Shown piece by piece: positions 1 to 8,773 of a stretch of 64,000 nt of DNA (position 1 is the stretch's first letter; each line of letters starts with the position of its first letter). A model generated the notes under the pieces. That model was not told the origin of the DNA, ran no database searches, and saw only the letters and a program-made list of their open reading frames with translations. The stretch lies in NCBI RefSeq assembly GCF_009933175.1, contig NZ_MAEJ01000001.1, forward strand, positions 642,238-706,237, in the 5' to 3' direction. A program made the position numbers and the translations under genes. Origin of the DNA: Candidatus Enterococcus huntleyi. GTDB lineage: Bacteria > Bacillota > Bacilli > Lactobacillales > Enterococcaceae.

Positions 1-320
1 TCTTAGACTTAAACGACTTAGTAAAAGCTATTGAAGAAGAATTTGGCGTAACTGCTGCTGCTCCTGTAGCTGCTGCTGGCGCTGCTGCAGGTCCTGCAGC
101 TGAAGAACAAACTGAATTCACTGTAGAATTAACTGCAGCTGGAGATCAAAAAGTTAAAGTTATCAAAGCAGTTCGTGAAGCAACTGGTCTTGGCTTGAAA
201 GAAGCTAAAGCTGTAGTTGATGGCGCTCCTGCACCAGTTAAAGAAGGCATCTCTAAAGATGACGCTGAAGCATTAAAAGCTGCTTTAGAAGAAGTTGGAG
301 CTTCAGTAACTGTAAAATAA
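1..320 (+). CDS. rplL: 50S ribosomal protein L7/L12, 3' part
   Basis: This is the C-terminal part of ribosomal protein L7/L12, the flexible stalk protein of the large subunit that recruits translation GTPases. The visible frame reads [16 protein letters not shown], then an Ala/Pro/Gly-rich hinge ([18 protein letters not shown]), then the globular C-terminal domain with the family-typical [18 protein letters not shown] and [11 protein letters not shown] segments, ending in SVTVK and TAA at 318-320. The 5' end lies outside the window. A terminator follows directly, so this should be the last gene of the usual rplJ-rplL unit (rplJ is inferred, not seen). Confidence 0.97.
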   Translation, partial: LDLNDLVKAIEEEFGVTAAAPVAAAGAAAGPAAEEQTEFTVELTAAGDQKVKVIKAVREATGLGLKEAKAVVDGAPAPVKEGISKDDAEALKAALEEVGASVTVK

Positions 321-335
321 CATTTGAAAATGTTG

Positions 336-377
336 AGACTAGAAATCCTATTCAGTTAGGCTTTCTAGTCTTTTTAT
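336..377 (+). terminator. Terminator of rplL
   Basis: The 9-bp inverted repeat GACTAGAAA (337-345) / TTTCTAGTC (362-370) is followed by a T-rich run. It begins 16 bases after the rplL stop codon. Confidence 0.85.
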
Positions 378-380
378 TTA

Positions 381-767
381 CTCTGAGACTATGTGTCGCA
401 TCCGGAATTCCTTCCATCAAAGAAGTTCGCAGTCTGGTCGCAAGCAGCTCAACAAAGTACGTTGATCTCATTGCTAAATCAGTTCAAACCAGCTGTAAGG
501 GCTAAGGTCGGGTAAGGATGGTAAATTTCCAATTTCCCTTTTAGCGACCTACGCAAACCGTTCTACTTGGAATCTTGGTAAGTAGAACAGACAACACAGC
601 TGGTAATTCATGATTCCCCTTCAAGGACTGCAGAACTTTTTGATTCCAGGAACTCCTACTGCTAAATTTATTAGCTATAATTTTGATTGAATAGGAATTG
701 CAGACACATTTTATTGGACTATTAAGAAGTGAAGAGGGTAAGTTTTCTATTTGTAATGATAATTTAG
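381..767. other. Intergenic region without recognisable gene
   Basis: No convincing reading frame is seen. It contains one perfect 9-bp hairpin, GTTCTACTT (560-568) / AAGTAGAAC (580-588), and several weaker stems, so a small structured RNA is possible but unproven. Base composition is less AT-rich than the promoter region that follows. Confidence 0.4.
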
Positions 768-796
768 TTTACCAATGAAATATTTACTGTTATACT
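768..796 (+). promoter_or_regulatory. Promoter of the ImmA/DUF4411 pair
   Basis: TTTACC (768-773), a 17-bp spacer, and TATACT (791-796) preceded by TG at -15/-14 (extended -10). The first gene starts 44 bases further on, behind the AGGAGG site. Confidence 0.6.
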
Positions 797-839
797 TTGT
801 CCGCATTCATTTGGCGAGTGAAAAAGGAGGAGAAATTAG

Positions 840-1955
840 ATGGTGGTTAGACGAATAGGAATAAATCCAGAAGTTCTTCAGTTTCATATCACTAATTCTC
901 GTATACCTGTAGAGATGATTAAATCAAAGGAAACGAATATCGAGTTGTTTCTAGCGGGAGAAAAGGATCCAACATTTAACCAAATTTCTACTATAGCTAA
1001 ATTGATCAAAGTACCAACCGGATTACTTTTACTGAATAGAATAGTAGAAACAGAAGTAAACGAACTGAAGTTTAGAACGATGGATTCTGATGTAATTGAT
1101 GAATTTAGCCCTGAATTAAGAGATTCGATTAAGGAAATGCAAGTGAAGCAGGATTTTTTAAGAGAAGAGATAGAGAATGAGCTAGATTTTATAGGGAAGT
1201 TTTCTGTAAGTGATGATTATATGGAAGTAGTCAGAGCCATTAGAGGATATCTGAATTTGCCTATTAATTTCTATGAAGAAACACAGCAAGCGGAGTTTGC
1301 CTACCTCAGAGAAAGAATAAACGCACTTGGTGTTTTCGTTTTTCTCAATGGCAAAGTGAAGGATAACTCTCACCGACCATTGGATAGCAATGAGTTCAGA
1401 GGATTTGTCCTAAGCGACAATAAAGCACCTATCATTTTTATTAATCAGTTAGACAGTAAGTATGGGAAAAAGTTTACTCTGTTGCATGAGCTAGTTCATT
1501 TATTCGTTGATGAAAATGAAATTTTTACACTTATTGAAACAAAGGATTATCATTATAGTCCAGTTGAGTATTTTGTGAACAAAGTGACGGCTGAAATTTT
1601 GGTTCCTAAAGAAGAAATAATGAAAATACGTGAGCTGAATGTCCCAAATTTATCAGAAAAATTCAAAGTGAGTGAATTTGTTATCGCAAGAAGACTCTAT
1701 GATTTTAAATTTATAACTAAAAACGAGTATGAAATTCTAGTAAAGCGCTTAAAATCTGAATGGAAAAGAATAAAAACCGTGAAAAAATCAAGAGGTGGAA
1801 ACTATCACAATAATTTGAGATTCAGAACAGACAAATCATTTATAAACTATGTTGAAAATGCGATAAATGACAATAGAATTTCTTACACAGAGGCTTTTAG
1901 CATTTTGGGTGTTGGTTATAAAGGGTATAAATCGTTGGTAGGTGGTATAGAATGA
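840..1955 (+). CDS. HTH-containing ImmA/IrrE metallopeptidase (putative antitoxin)
   Basis: Predicted zinc-dependent peptidase of the ImmA/IrrE (COG2856) type, 371 residues. The catalytic motif HELVHLF is near residue 217, with a downstream acidic stretch (VDENE). Residues about 1-65 look like a degenerate Xre-type helix-turn-helix region (FLAGEKDPTFNQISTIAKLI). The C-terminal 70 residues are basic. The ATG follows an AGGAGG site by 8-9 bases. The stop overlaps the start of the DUF4411 gene by four bases, so the two are translationally coupled. Xre-COG2856 proteins next to DUF4411 PIN-like proteins have been predicted as toxin-antitoxin pairs. That role here is inference; a general stress or mobile-element protease is the alternative. 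Confidence 0.8.
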   Translation: MVVRRIGINPEVLQFHITNSRIPVEMIKSKETNIELFLAGEKDPTFNQISTIAKLIKVPTGLLLLNRIVETEVNELKFRTMDSDVIDEFSPELRDSIKEMQVKQDFLREEIENELDFIGKFSVSDDYMEVVRAIRGYLNLPINFYEETQQAEFAYLRERINALGVFVFLNGKVKDNSHRPLDSNEFRGFVLSDNKAPIIFINQLDSKYGKKFTLLHELVHLFVDENEIFTLIETKDYHYSPVEYFVNKVTAEILVPKEEIMKIRELNVPNLSEKFKVSEFVIARRLYDFKFITKNEYEILVKRLKSEWKRIKTVKKSRGGNYHNNLRFRTDKSFINYVENAINDNRISYTEAFSILGVGYKGYKSLVGGIE

Positions 1956-2461
1956 CAGAGAAGTATCTGCTAGATTCCAACGTATATATAAATTTCTATA
2001 ATCGTTATTATCAGGAAAATATATTTCCTTCTTTTTGGCGGGGAATTATTCCAATTCTGAATCAGAATGTTGTTATTCCTAAAATCGTGATTGATGAAAA
2101 TTATCAGGACATTTGGTTTGCCAACTGGATTGATTTAAATTATTTACTACCTATTCTAAACCAAAAAGATTATCTCCATGAATGGGTAGACGTGTTAAGC
2201 TGTGTCGGTAGGAATAGTTGTTACAAGGATACGGCTCTAGAGTCAAGTCGAGGATGGGCACAAGAAACAATTGCAGATCCATGGATTATTGCGATTGCCC
2301 TGAAGGAGCATTTGACGATTGTTACTAGTGAGAAAAGAAATCCAAACCTAACGTCGATTAATCCATGTAAGTCTGCAAAAATTCCAGATATATGTGATGA
2401 GCTAGGGATAAGATGTATCACGATGAATCGTTTTTTCACTGAGATAGGATTGATTGTTTAA
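1952..2461 (+). CDS. DUF4411 PIN-like protein (putative RNase toxin)
   Basis: A 169-residue protein that begins YLLDSNVYINFYN, the N-terminal Asp-containing strand typical of PIN-like nucleases in the DUF4411 family. Further acidic and polar positions expected of a PIN fold are in DPWIIAIA (about residue 110) and IVTSEKRNP (about 125), followed by KIPDICDELGI near the C-terminus. It overlaps the upstream ImmA-type gene by four bases. Family knowledge suggests a metal-dependent ribonuclease acting as a toxin, neutralised by its neighbour. This has not been tested here. No transposase or phage gene adjoins the pair. Confidence 0.75.
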   Translation: MTEKYLLDSNVYINFYNRYYQENIFPSFWRGIIPILNQNVVIPKIVIDENYQDIWFANWIDLNYLLPILNQKDYLHEWVDVLSCVGRNSCYKDTALESSRGWAQETIADPWIIAIALKEHLTIVTSEKRNPNLTSINPCKSAKIPDICDELGIRCITMNRFFTEIGLIV

Positions 2462-2572
2462 TTAAGAAATCAATCCAGTTTAGCAATCAATATTGGACAC
2501 GCTTCCTTCTTTTTGCTATGTTATTTAGAGGATAAAGAATAAAAATCAATTAGTAGTTGAGGATGACGATAG

Positions 2573-3952
2573 ATGAATGAGGTATTTTTGGGAATTGATG
2601 TGGGGACAACGGCGGTTAAGTTGGGACTTATCTTTAAGGGTGAGCTTATCTACGAACAAGCTAGAAAAGTGACGACTTACTTTGGTGAACAGGGTGAACG
2701 CTATCAGCTAGCTGATGAATTACTCGATTCTATATATCTGGGGATAAAAGAAATCCCAACAGAATTACGCGAACGAGTGGGACGAATTGGTTTTAGTGTA
2801 GCCATGCATAGTTTGATGCCTGTAGAAAATTGCAAGGCTGATAAAATCTTTATTTGGTCAGATACGCAAGCGACAGAGACAATCGAAGCATTCCGAACAA
2901 CAGATTTAGCCAAACATTTTTATCAAAGAACAGGAACGCCAATTCATACGATGTCGCCGTTCGCTAAAATTTCATACTTTAAAGAAAAAGGACTATATCC
3001 CAACGTGAGTCACTGGTTCGGACTGAAGGAGCTGTTGATGGAGGCCTTTACGGGCGAGTATCTATTGGATTATTCGACGGCTTCTGCGACGGGACTGTTG
3101 AATCTAGAACAGCTAGACTGGGATGCTGAAATTCTGGAATATCTAGATATTTCAAAAAAATCGCTAGCTCAATTAGTCGAACCTACCTATACAACAATGA
3201 TTCGTCTAACACTGTCTGAGGAGCTAGAACTACCAGAGTCGACAAATATTACGATTGGGGCCAGTGATGGCTGTCTAGCGGCTTATGGAAGCTATATATC
3301 GACGGGTGTGGCCAATAGTTTAACGGTTGGTACAAGTGCAGCGATTAGAAAAGTTTCGCAGCAGGCGATTTTTGATATAGAACGTCAGAATTTCTGTTAC
3401 TATCTGAGCCCAACGATGTATGTTGTGGGTGCGCCGTCTAATAATGGTGGCTGCGTGCTAGAGTGGGCTAGTAAGACCTTGGCAGAAAATCAACTAGAAT
3501 TTTATGAAACACTTTCTAATCAATTAGAGCAATCACCGATTGGCGCCAATGGCTTGCGTTTTCATCCCTATGTCAATGGGGAACGGGCTCCGTTCTGGCG
3601 TAGCGGTCTAACTGCTGAGTTTAAATATATGACCATCAAGCATACAAAAGCTGACTTAAGGCGAGCGGTGGTTGAAGGGGTATTAATGAATATTCGGACG
3701 TTGAAAGAGATGGTGGGAGAAATCAGTGCACTGACTTTGAGTGGTGGTTTCTTTACTAATCCAGCTTTACGTACCATGACAGCGGAAGTTTTAGGGACGA
3801 CTTGTTACCATGAGCAGTCGACAGAACCAATCTTTGGTTTATATTATTTACTGCAGGAAACTGCCGTGCATAATGAGGAGCATTTATCTGTTCATTTCGA
3901 CCAACAAAAGGTAGAAGCTTATACTACATTGTATCAGGACTATTTTGAGTAG
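2573..3952 (+). CDS. FGGY-family carbohydrate kinase (gluconokinase-like)
   Basis: ATP-dependent sugar kinase of the FGGY superfamily, 459 residues, slightly shorter than typical xylulokinases. The N-terminal ATPase-fold motif GIDVGTTAVK is at residues 7-16. A central GASDGCLAAYGSY (about 228-240) carries the probable catalytic Asp and starts the second domain. The adenosine-binding region is suggested by LTLSGGFFTNP near residue 385. The overall pattern (SVAMHSLMPV, WSDTQA) is closest in my judgement to gluconokinases, but the substrate cannot be fixed from sequence. It stands alone with its own ribosome site and ends before a bidirectional terminator. Confidence 0.85.
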   Translation: MNEVFLGIDVGTTAVKLGLIFKGELIYEQARKVTTYFGEQGERYQLADELLDSIYLGIKEIPTELRERVGRIGFSVAMHSLMPVENCKADKIFIWSDTQATETIEAFRTTDLAKHFYQRTGTPIHTMSPFAKISYFKEKGLYPNVSHWFGLKELLMEAFTGEYLLDYSTASATGLLNLEQLDWDAEILEYLDISKKSLAQLVEPTYTTMIRLTLSEELELPESTNITIGASDGCLAAYGSYISTGVANSLTVGTSAAIRKVSQQAIFDIERQNFCYYLSPTMYVVGAPSNNGGCVLEWASKTLAENQLEFYETLSNQLEQSPIGANGLRFHPYVNGERAPFWRSGLTAEFKYMTIKHTKADLRRAVVEGVLMNIRTLKEMVGEISALTLSGGFFTNPALRTMTAEVLGTTCYHEQSTEPIFGLYYLLQETAVHNEEHLSVHFDQQKVEAYTTLYQDYFE

Positions 3953-3974
3953 CTACCTTTCTACCTTTAATGAA

Positions 3975-4039
3975 TAAGAGCAAGAAAACAGTAGCGTCAT
4001 TCACATAAATCAATTGTGGATGGTGCTACTGTTCTCTTA
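3975..4039. terminator. Bidirectional terminator between FGGY kinase and XRE gene
   Basis: Long interrupted inverted repeat: TAAGAG (3975-3980) with CTCTTA (4034-4039), and AACAGTAGC (3987-3995) with GCTACTGTT (4024-4032). It lies between convergent genes. Confidence 0.6.
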
Positions 4040-4042
4040 TGT

Positions 4043-4360
4043 TTACTGGTCTTTCTGGTTAAATTGATCTGGCAATATATCGGGCAGCTGATGGCCAAAT
4101 TTTTTGATCAATTCTTTACGTTCCTGCTTTTTTGAGAGGAGTGAATCGAAGAAAGCTGTTTGTTGATTACCTAAGAGCTCATCCACAGAGAGCTTGAAGT
4201 GACGGCTCAAATCTATGAGTGCTTCAACAGGTGGTGTACTCATATTATTTTCCCATTCTGAAATGGTTTGAGGAGTGGTCTTTAAAACTTCAGCCAATTC
4301 TTTCTGTGTCATCTGGTTTTTAGTTCTTACCTTCTTTATCTGTGTACCAATCGCTAACAC
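4043..4360 (-). CDS. XRE-family transcriptional regulator
   Basis: Short helix-turn-helix DNA-binding protein (105 residues). The HTH spans roughly residues 5-60 (IGTQIKKVRTKNQMTQKELAEV, TPQTISEWENNMSTPPV), with the family-typical LSVDELLGN at its end, followed by a charged 35-residue tail. I start it at GTG 4360 rather than the upstream ATG at 4375, because the GGAGG ribosome site lies inside the five codons between them (ATGGAGGTAATTGTCGTG). It is convergent with the sugar kinase and has no partner gene; its targets are unknown. Confidence 0.85.
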   Translation of the reverse strand: MLAIGTQIKKVRTKNQMTQKELAEVLKTTPQTISEWENNMSTPPVEALIDLSRHFKLSVDELLGNQQTAFFDSLLSKKQERKELIKKFGHQLPDILPDQFNQKDQ

Positions 4361-4480
4361 GACAATTACCTCCATTCTTTATTCGATACCTCCTACACAA
4401 TCAAGTGGTATGAAGAGAATCGGTTTTTTATTGACTTAAGTCTATCGAATAAAGAACAGCCAAGTCAAATAATTGAACAA

Positions 4481-4524
4481 TCAAAAAGCGCCTAACCAGT
4501 AAGAACTGGTCGGGCGCTTTTTGA
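4481..4524. terminator. Terminator of the nrd operon
   Basis: Strong GC-rich hairpin: AAAAAGCGCC...ACCAGT (4483-4500) pairs with ACTGGT...GGGCGCTTTTT (4505-4522). It has T runs on both strands and lies just after the nrdF stop on the minus strand. Confidence 0.85.
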
Positions 4525-4556
4525 TTACGGTTCTACATTTTTAAGATTTGATACGA

Positions 4557-5522
4557 TTAATCTAACCCAATCAAATAGTCAGAGTCGTTCATCGCTTCAA
4601 CGGTTCCAAGTAGATAACCGTTACCGACTTGTGAGAAGAAGTCATGGTTGCTGGTTCCAGTTGAGATACCGTTCATAACGATTGGATTCACGTCATTGGC
4701 TGTATCTGGGAATAAAGGATCCATGCCTAAGTTCATTAGGGCTTTGTTGGCGTTATAACGTAAGAAGGTTTTAACTTCTTCAGTCCAGCCTAATTCATCA
4801 TATAATTCTTCGGTGTAACGTTCTTCATTTTCATATAGTTCATAAAGAAGGCCGTACATCCAATCTTTCAATTTTTCTTGTTCATCTTCAGGCAATTCGT
4901 TAAAGCCCAATTGGAATTTGTAGCCAATATAAGTGCCATGAACGGATTCATCACGAATGATCAATTTAATGATTTCTGCGACGTTAGGCAGCTTGTTATT
5001 ACCTAAATAGTATAAAGGTGTATAGAAACCAGAATAGAAGAGGAACGTTTCTAAAAATACGCTCGCCACTTTCTTCTCTAACGGTGTCCCATTTTTATAG
5101 ATTTCATTAATGTATTCTGCTTTTTTCTGTAAGTATGGATTGGTATTCGTCCATTCGAAGATTTCATCAATTTCTGATTTTGTGTTCAACGTACTGAAGA
5201 TTGATGAATAACTTTTGGCATGGACAGATTCCATGAATTGGATGTTGTTCAAAACAGCTTCTTCGTGTGGTGTACGAACGTCGTTTCTCAGCTGTTCCAT
5301 CCCACTTTCTGATTGAACAGTATCTAGTAAGGTTAAACCGCCAAAAACATGGCCTACGGTAGTTTTTTCTAATTCAGAAAGAGTCCGCCAGTCGTCTAGG
5401 TCGTTAGATAAAGGAATACGGGTATCTAACCAAAATTGTTCAGTCAGCTTTTCCCATGTTGATTTATCGATAATATCTTCAATCTCATTCCAGTTAATAG
5501 CCTCATAGTAAGTATTTGACAT
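4557..5522 (-). CDS. nrdF: Class Ib ribonucleotide reductase, beta subunit
   Basis: NrdF (321 residues) carries the dimetal centre and tyrosyl radical of the class Ib ribonucleotide reductase, which makes deoxyribonucleotides with NrdE under aerobic conditions. Metal-ligand signatures are visible: the helix around GGLTLLDTVQSESG, FMESVHAKSYSSIF (E..H, about residue 100), and RDESVHGTYIG (E..H, about 190). The length matches the family. It is the last gene of nrdHIEF on the minus strand, 133 bases after nrdE and directly before a strong terminator. Regulation by NrdR from the upstream boxes is expected for the whole operon. Confidence 0.96.
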   Translation of the reverse strand: MSNTYYEAINWNEIEDIIDKSTWEKLTEQFWLDTRIPLSNDLDDWRTLSELEKTTVGHVFGGLTLLDTVQSESGMEQLRNDVRTPHEEAVLNNIQFMESVHAKSYSSIFSTLNTKSEIDEIFEWTNTNPYLQKKAEYINEIYKNGTPLEKKVASVFLETFLFYSGFYTPLYYLGNNKLPNVAEIIKLIIRDESVHGTYIGYKFQLGFNELPEDEQEKLKDWMYGLLYELYENEERYTEELYDELGWTEEVKTFLRYNANKALMNLGMDPLFPDTANDVNPIVMNGISTGTSNHDFFSQVGNGYLLGTVEAMNDSDYLIGLD

Positions 5523-5655
5523 GAGAAGTCCTCCTTTTATTCAGTCGAAACCAGTCGCTCAATGAACGACTGGTAAATGTTTTAAGTCAATAGTTAAGCG
5601 AATGCCTAAATAATGCGTAAGCAATCTGTGAATCGTATCTGGGGAAGAGCTTTGT

Positions 5656-7815
5656 CTAGATGACGCAGCTTTCACATTGATTGCTACCGATTTCTTCGGC
5701 ATCGTCGGTAAAGGTCCGGACGTAATAGATAGATTTTACACCTTTATGGAACGCGTAGTGACGTAAAATGTTTAAGTCACGGGTCGTTTGCTTGGTATTA
5801 TTCTTCCATTCATAGAGACCTTCAGGAATTTCTGAACGCATAAAGAGCGTTAAACTCATTCCTTGATCAACGTGTTGTTGCGCTGTGGCATAAACGTCGA
5901 TGACTTTACGCATATCCATATCATAAGCAGACGTGTAATAAGGAATCGTGTCGTTTGCAAGATAAGGCGCTGGATAGTAGATTTTACCGATTTTCTTTTC
6001 TTGACGTTCTTCGATCATCCGTGTGATTGGGTGGATACTTGCACTGGTATCGTTGATATAAGAGATTGAGCCATTTGGCGCAACCGCTAGACGATTTTGA
6101 TGGTACAAGCCGTCTTTTTTGACTGCTTCACGAAGGGCTGCCCAATCTTCTGCAGAAGGAATAAAGATATCTTTAAAGATTTCTTTGACCTTATCAAATT
6201 TAGGTTGGTATTCACCGCTAACATATTTATCAAAATAACTGCCATTGGCATAATCTGATTTTTCGAAGTTATGGAAGACTTCGCCGTATTCCTTAGCAAT
6301 CGCATGACTTTCCATTAATGTCCAATAGTTTAATAACATGAAATAGATATTAGTGAAGTCTAGTGATTCTTCTGAACCGTATTCCATATGATTCTTGGCA
6401 AAGTAGGTATGCAATCCCATCGCACCTAAACCGATGGTGTGATTTAATTTGTTGCCGTGTTGAATCGAAGGAACCACATCGATATCTGAAGCGTCAGTAA
6501 CAAAGGTCAACGCACGAGTCATGGCACGAACTGATTTACCGAAGTCAGGACTTTCCATCAAGTTAACGATGTTGGTTGAGCCAAGGTTACAGCTGATATC
6601 TGTTCCGAGTGTTTCATATTCTTGGCGACCATTAATCACAGATGGTTCTTGAACTTGCAAGATTTCTGAACAAAGGTTACTCATAATAATCTTGCCATAG
6701 ACTGGATTAGAGCGATTAGCCGTATCAATATTGATGATGTAAGGATAACCAGATTCTTGTTGTAATTTTGAAATTTCGTTTTCAAGATCACGGGCGCGGA
6801 TTTTCTGTTTGCGAATATTTGGATTAGCGACCATATTGTCGTATTCTTTGGTGATATCGACGTAAGAGAATGGCACACCGTATTCTTTTTCGACGCTGTA
6901 TGGGCTAAATAGATACATGTCGTCATTATTTCTAGCTAATTCATAGAATTTGTCCGGCACAATTGTTCCTAAAGAAAGTGTTTTTACTCGGATTTTTTCA
7001 TCGGCATTTTCTTTTTTCGCTGAAAGGAATTGAATGATGTCTGGATGGAAAACATTTAAGTAGACAACTCCAGCACCTTGACGTTGACCTAATTGATTAG
7101 AGTAGCTAAAGCTATCTTCAAATAATTTCATCACAGGAACGACGCCACTAGCGGCTCCTTCGTAACCTTTGATTGGTGCACCGGCTTCACGTAAATTAGA
7201 GAGTGTAATCCCAACACCGCCACCAATTCTTGATAATTGAAGCGCTGAATTGATCGAACGACCAATCGAGTTCATATCATCTGTGACTTGAATTAAGAAA
7301 CAAGATACCAATTCACCACGACGTTTACGACCGGCATTTAAGAAGGACGGCGTAGCTGGTTGATAGCGTTGATGAATCATTTCATCTGCTAGTGAGAGTG
7401 CTAACTCTTCATCACCATTGGCAAAGTACAGTGCATTAAAAGCGACACGGTCTTCGTAGGTTTCTAAATAGGCCGTTCCGTCGTTGGTTTTTAAGGCGTA
7501 CTGTGAGTAAAATTTGTAAGCAGCCATAAATGACTTGAATTGGAAATTTTGCTCGTCCAAAAATTGATAAAGTTTTTCGATAAATTCTTCTGAGTAAAGC
7601 TTGATGAAAGCTTCCTCAATATAATCATTTTTCAACAGATAGTTGATCTTCTCTTTAATAGAAGCAAACGTCATTGTATTTGGCTTAGCATTCTCTTCGA
7701 AAAATGCTGCTAGAGCTTCTTGATCCTTGTGTAATGGGATTTGTCCGTTAACTGGACGGTTGATCTCATTGTTTAACTTAAAGTAGCTGACGTCTTTTAA
7801 ATTTTTAAGACTCAA
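5656..7815 (-). CDS. nrdE: Class Ib ribonucleotide reductase, alpha subunit
   Basis: NrdE (719 residues) is the catalytic subunit that reduces ribonucleoside diphosphates. Visible hallmarks are the active-site cysteine segment ELVSCFLIQV (about residue 170), the loop SRIGGGVGITLSNLREAG, the second cysteine segment IIMSNLCSEILQ (about 380), the NGSISYINDTSASIHP region, and the C-terminal redox pair NQCESCVI that exchanges electrons with NrdH. Its start overlaps the end of nrdI by 11 bases, so it should be translationally coupled. It sits third in nrdHIEF. Confidence 0.97.
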   Translation of the reverse strand: MSLKNLKDVSYFKLNNEINRPVNGQIPLHKDQEALAAFFEENAKPNTMTFASIKEKINYLLKNDYIEEAFIKLYSEEFIEKLYQFLDEQNFQFKSFMAAYKFYSQYALKTNDGTAYLETYEDRVAFNALYFANGDEELALSLADEMIHQRYQPATPSFLNAGRKRRGELVSCFLIQVTDDMNSIGRSINSALQLSRIGGGVGITLSNLREAGAPIKGYEGAASGVVPVMKLFEDSFSYSNQLGQRQGAGVVYLNVFHPDIIQFLSAKKENADEKIRVKTLSLGTIVPDKFYELARNNDDMYLFSPYSVEKEYGVPFSYVDITKEYDNMVANPNIRKQKIRARDLENEISKLQQESGYPYIINIDTANRSNPVYGKIIMSNLCSEILQVQEPSVINGRQEYETLGTDISCNLGSTNIVNLMESPDFGKSVRAMTRALTFVTDASDIDVVPSIQHGNKLNHTIGLGAMGLHTYFAKNHMEYGSEESLDFTNIYFMLLNYWTLMESHAIAKEYGEVFHNFEKSDYANGSYFDKYVSGEYQPKFDKVKEIFKDIFIPSAEDWAALREAVKKDGLYHQNRLAVAPNGSISYINDTSASIHPITRMIEERQEKKIGKIYYPAPYLANDTIPYYTSAYDMDMRKVIDVYATAQQHVDQGMSLTLFMRSEIPEGLYEWKNNTKQTTRDLNILRHYAFHKGVKSIYYVRTFTDDAEEIGSNQCESCVI

Positions 7816-8173
7816 GTTTATTCACAACCTTCTGTATAGTGTCGACATCTTGTGGGGTGCCGCTAAATTCTATTACATGGAGCAATGGAACCTGGTAATG
7901 TTGGGCCAATTGTTTTGCTGCATAAACGAATAATTCAGCAAAATTGCGATTGCCACTACCGACGATGCCTTTTAGTAGAAGCGCATTATCATTGTGATCT
8001 AAAAAATCATAGACGACATCCATAATTTCTTGGTCATAGGTAGGGACAGCCAGGACAAATGGCTCTTTTATCTCAAAAAAAGGATTTGCAGGCTCAATTT
8101 CATAAGCAGGCAAATCCAACTTTTTAACAAATCTTCTGGTTTGACCAGTCATTGAAAAGAAAACAATCTTCAT
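7805..8173 (-). CDS. nrdI: NrdI flavodoxin-like ribonucleotide reductase activator
   Basis: NrdI (122 residues) is a small flavoprotein that supplies the oxidant used to assemble the Mn-tyrosyl radical cofactor of NrdF. The flavodoxin-type start KIVFFSMTGQTRRFVKKL, the central FVLAVPTYDQEIMDVVYDF and GIVGSGNRNFAELF match the family. It starts one base after the nrdH stop codon and overlaps nrdE by 11 bases, so all three are tightly coupled. Confidence 0.95.
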   Translation of the reverse strand: MKIVFFSMTGQTRRFVKKLDLPAYEIEPANPFFEIKEPFVLAVPTYDQEIMDVVYDFLDHNDNALLLKGIVGSGNRNFAELFVYAAKQLAQHYQVPLLHVIEFSGTPQDVDTIQKVVNKLES

Positions 8174-8174
8174 A

Positions 8175-8399
8175 TTAGCTAGCTAATTGTTTTAGTTGGT
8201 CAGGGCGGAAGCCGATCACAGTAGCAGCATCAGAAGTAGTCACAGGTACTGTTTGGAATCCTTGTTCTTTTAACCAATCAACAGCATCTGGTTGATTATC
8301 AATATTAACTTCTTCAAATGCTATATCGTTTTCGCTTAAGTAGCGTTTCACCATTTTACATTGCATACAATTATTTTTAGAAAAGATTTTTACGTTCAT
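8175..8399 (-). CDS. nrdH: NrdH glutaredoxin-like redoxin
   Basis: NrdH (74 residues) is the thioredoxin-like electron donor of class Ib ribonucleotide reductase. The redox motif CMQC is at residues 11-14, followed by the cis-Pro region TVPVTTSD and GFRPDQL, which typify NrdH. The ORF could open seven codons earlier (8420), but GGAGG lies within that stretch, immediately before ATG 8399, so the shorter form is preferred. First gene of the operon. Confidence 0.94.
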   Translation of the reverse strand: MNVKIFSKNNCMQCKMVKRYLSENDIAFEEVNIDNQPDAVDWLKEQGFQTVPVTTSDAATVIGFRPDQLKQLAS

Positions 8400-8437
8400 T
8401 ATAAGTTCCTCCGGTTTCATAAATTACTATACTCATT

Positions 8438-8465
8438 AGTATAAATCTATCTAGGAAAAAGTCAA
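8438..8465 (-). promoter_or_regulatory. Promoter of nrdHIEF
   Basis: Read on the minus strand: TTGACT (8465-8460), a 16-bp spacer, TATACT (8443-8438). It lies 39 bases upstream of the nrdH start, with the NrdR boxes just upstream of the -35. Confidence 0.8.
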
Positions 8466-8472
8466 TCTAAAA

Positions 8473-8488
8473 ACACTATATATTGTGT
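8473..8488. promoter_or_regulatory. NrdR box 1
   Basis: ACACTATATATTGTGT is a near-perfect copy of the published NrdR consensus acaCwAtATaTwGtgt. NrdR is the ATP/dATP-sensing repressor of ribonucleotide reductase genes. Confidence 0.85.
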
Positions 8489-8503
8489 CCGAAAAATAGT
8501 GAG

Positions 8504-8519
8504 ATACCAAGTTTAGTGT
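8504..8519. promoter_or_regulatory. NrdR box 2
   Basis: ATACCAAGTTTAGTGT agrees with about 11 of 16 consensus positions. It starts exactly 31 bp after box 1, the integral-helical-turn spacing known for paired NrdR boxes. The weaker match is balanced by the spacing. Confidence 0.65.
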
Positions 8520-8669
8520 TTTGAAAAAATATGAAAGCAAGAATTGCAAGGGAATAAAGGGGCTGTTTAGGTGAAAAAACTTTAAAAAAATTTTTTGAAA
8601 TGGGCATTTTTTTGAGCAGCTTTTGACAGAATTTTTTGCTCGTACTTCGCTAATTTATTCACAATATCA

Positions 8670-8698
8670 TTGACTTTTTCGGTGGATGGGCGTACTCT
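8670..8698 (+). promoter_or_regulatory. Promoter of feoAB
   Basis: TTGACT (8670-8675), a 17-bp spacer and TACTCT (8693-8698), directly followed by a Fur-like palindrome. Confidence 0.65.
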
Positions 8699-8701
8699 TA
8701 T

Positions 8702-8716
8702 TGAGAACGATTATCA
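8702..8716. promoter_or_regulatory. Fur box of feoAB
   Basis: TGAGAACGATTATCA matches 12 of 14 defined positions of the 7-1-7 Fur consensus (TGATAATnATTATCA). Its position right after the -10 predicts repression by an iron-loaded Fur protein. Confidence 0.7.
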
Positions 8717-8773
8717 ATTTCAATGGTTTTTTTAATAAACCTGAATGAAAAAAATTCACAAGGAGCAATTACG

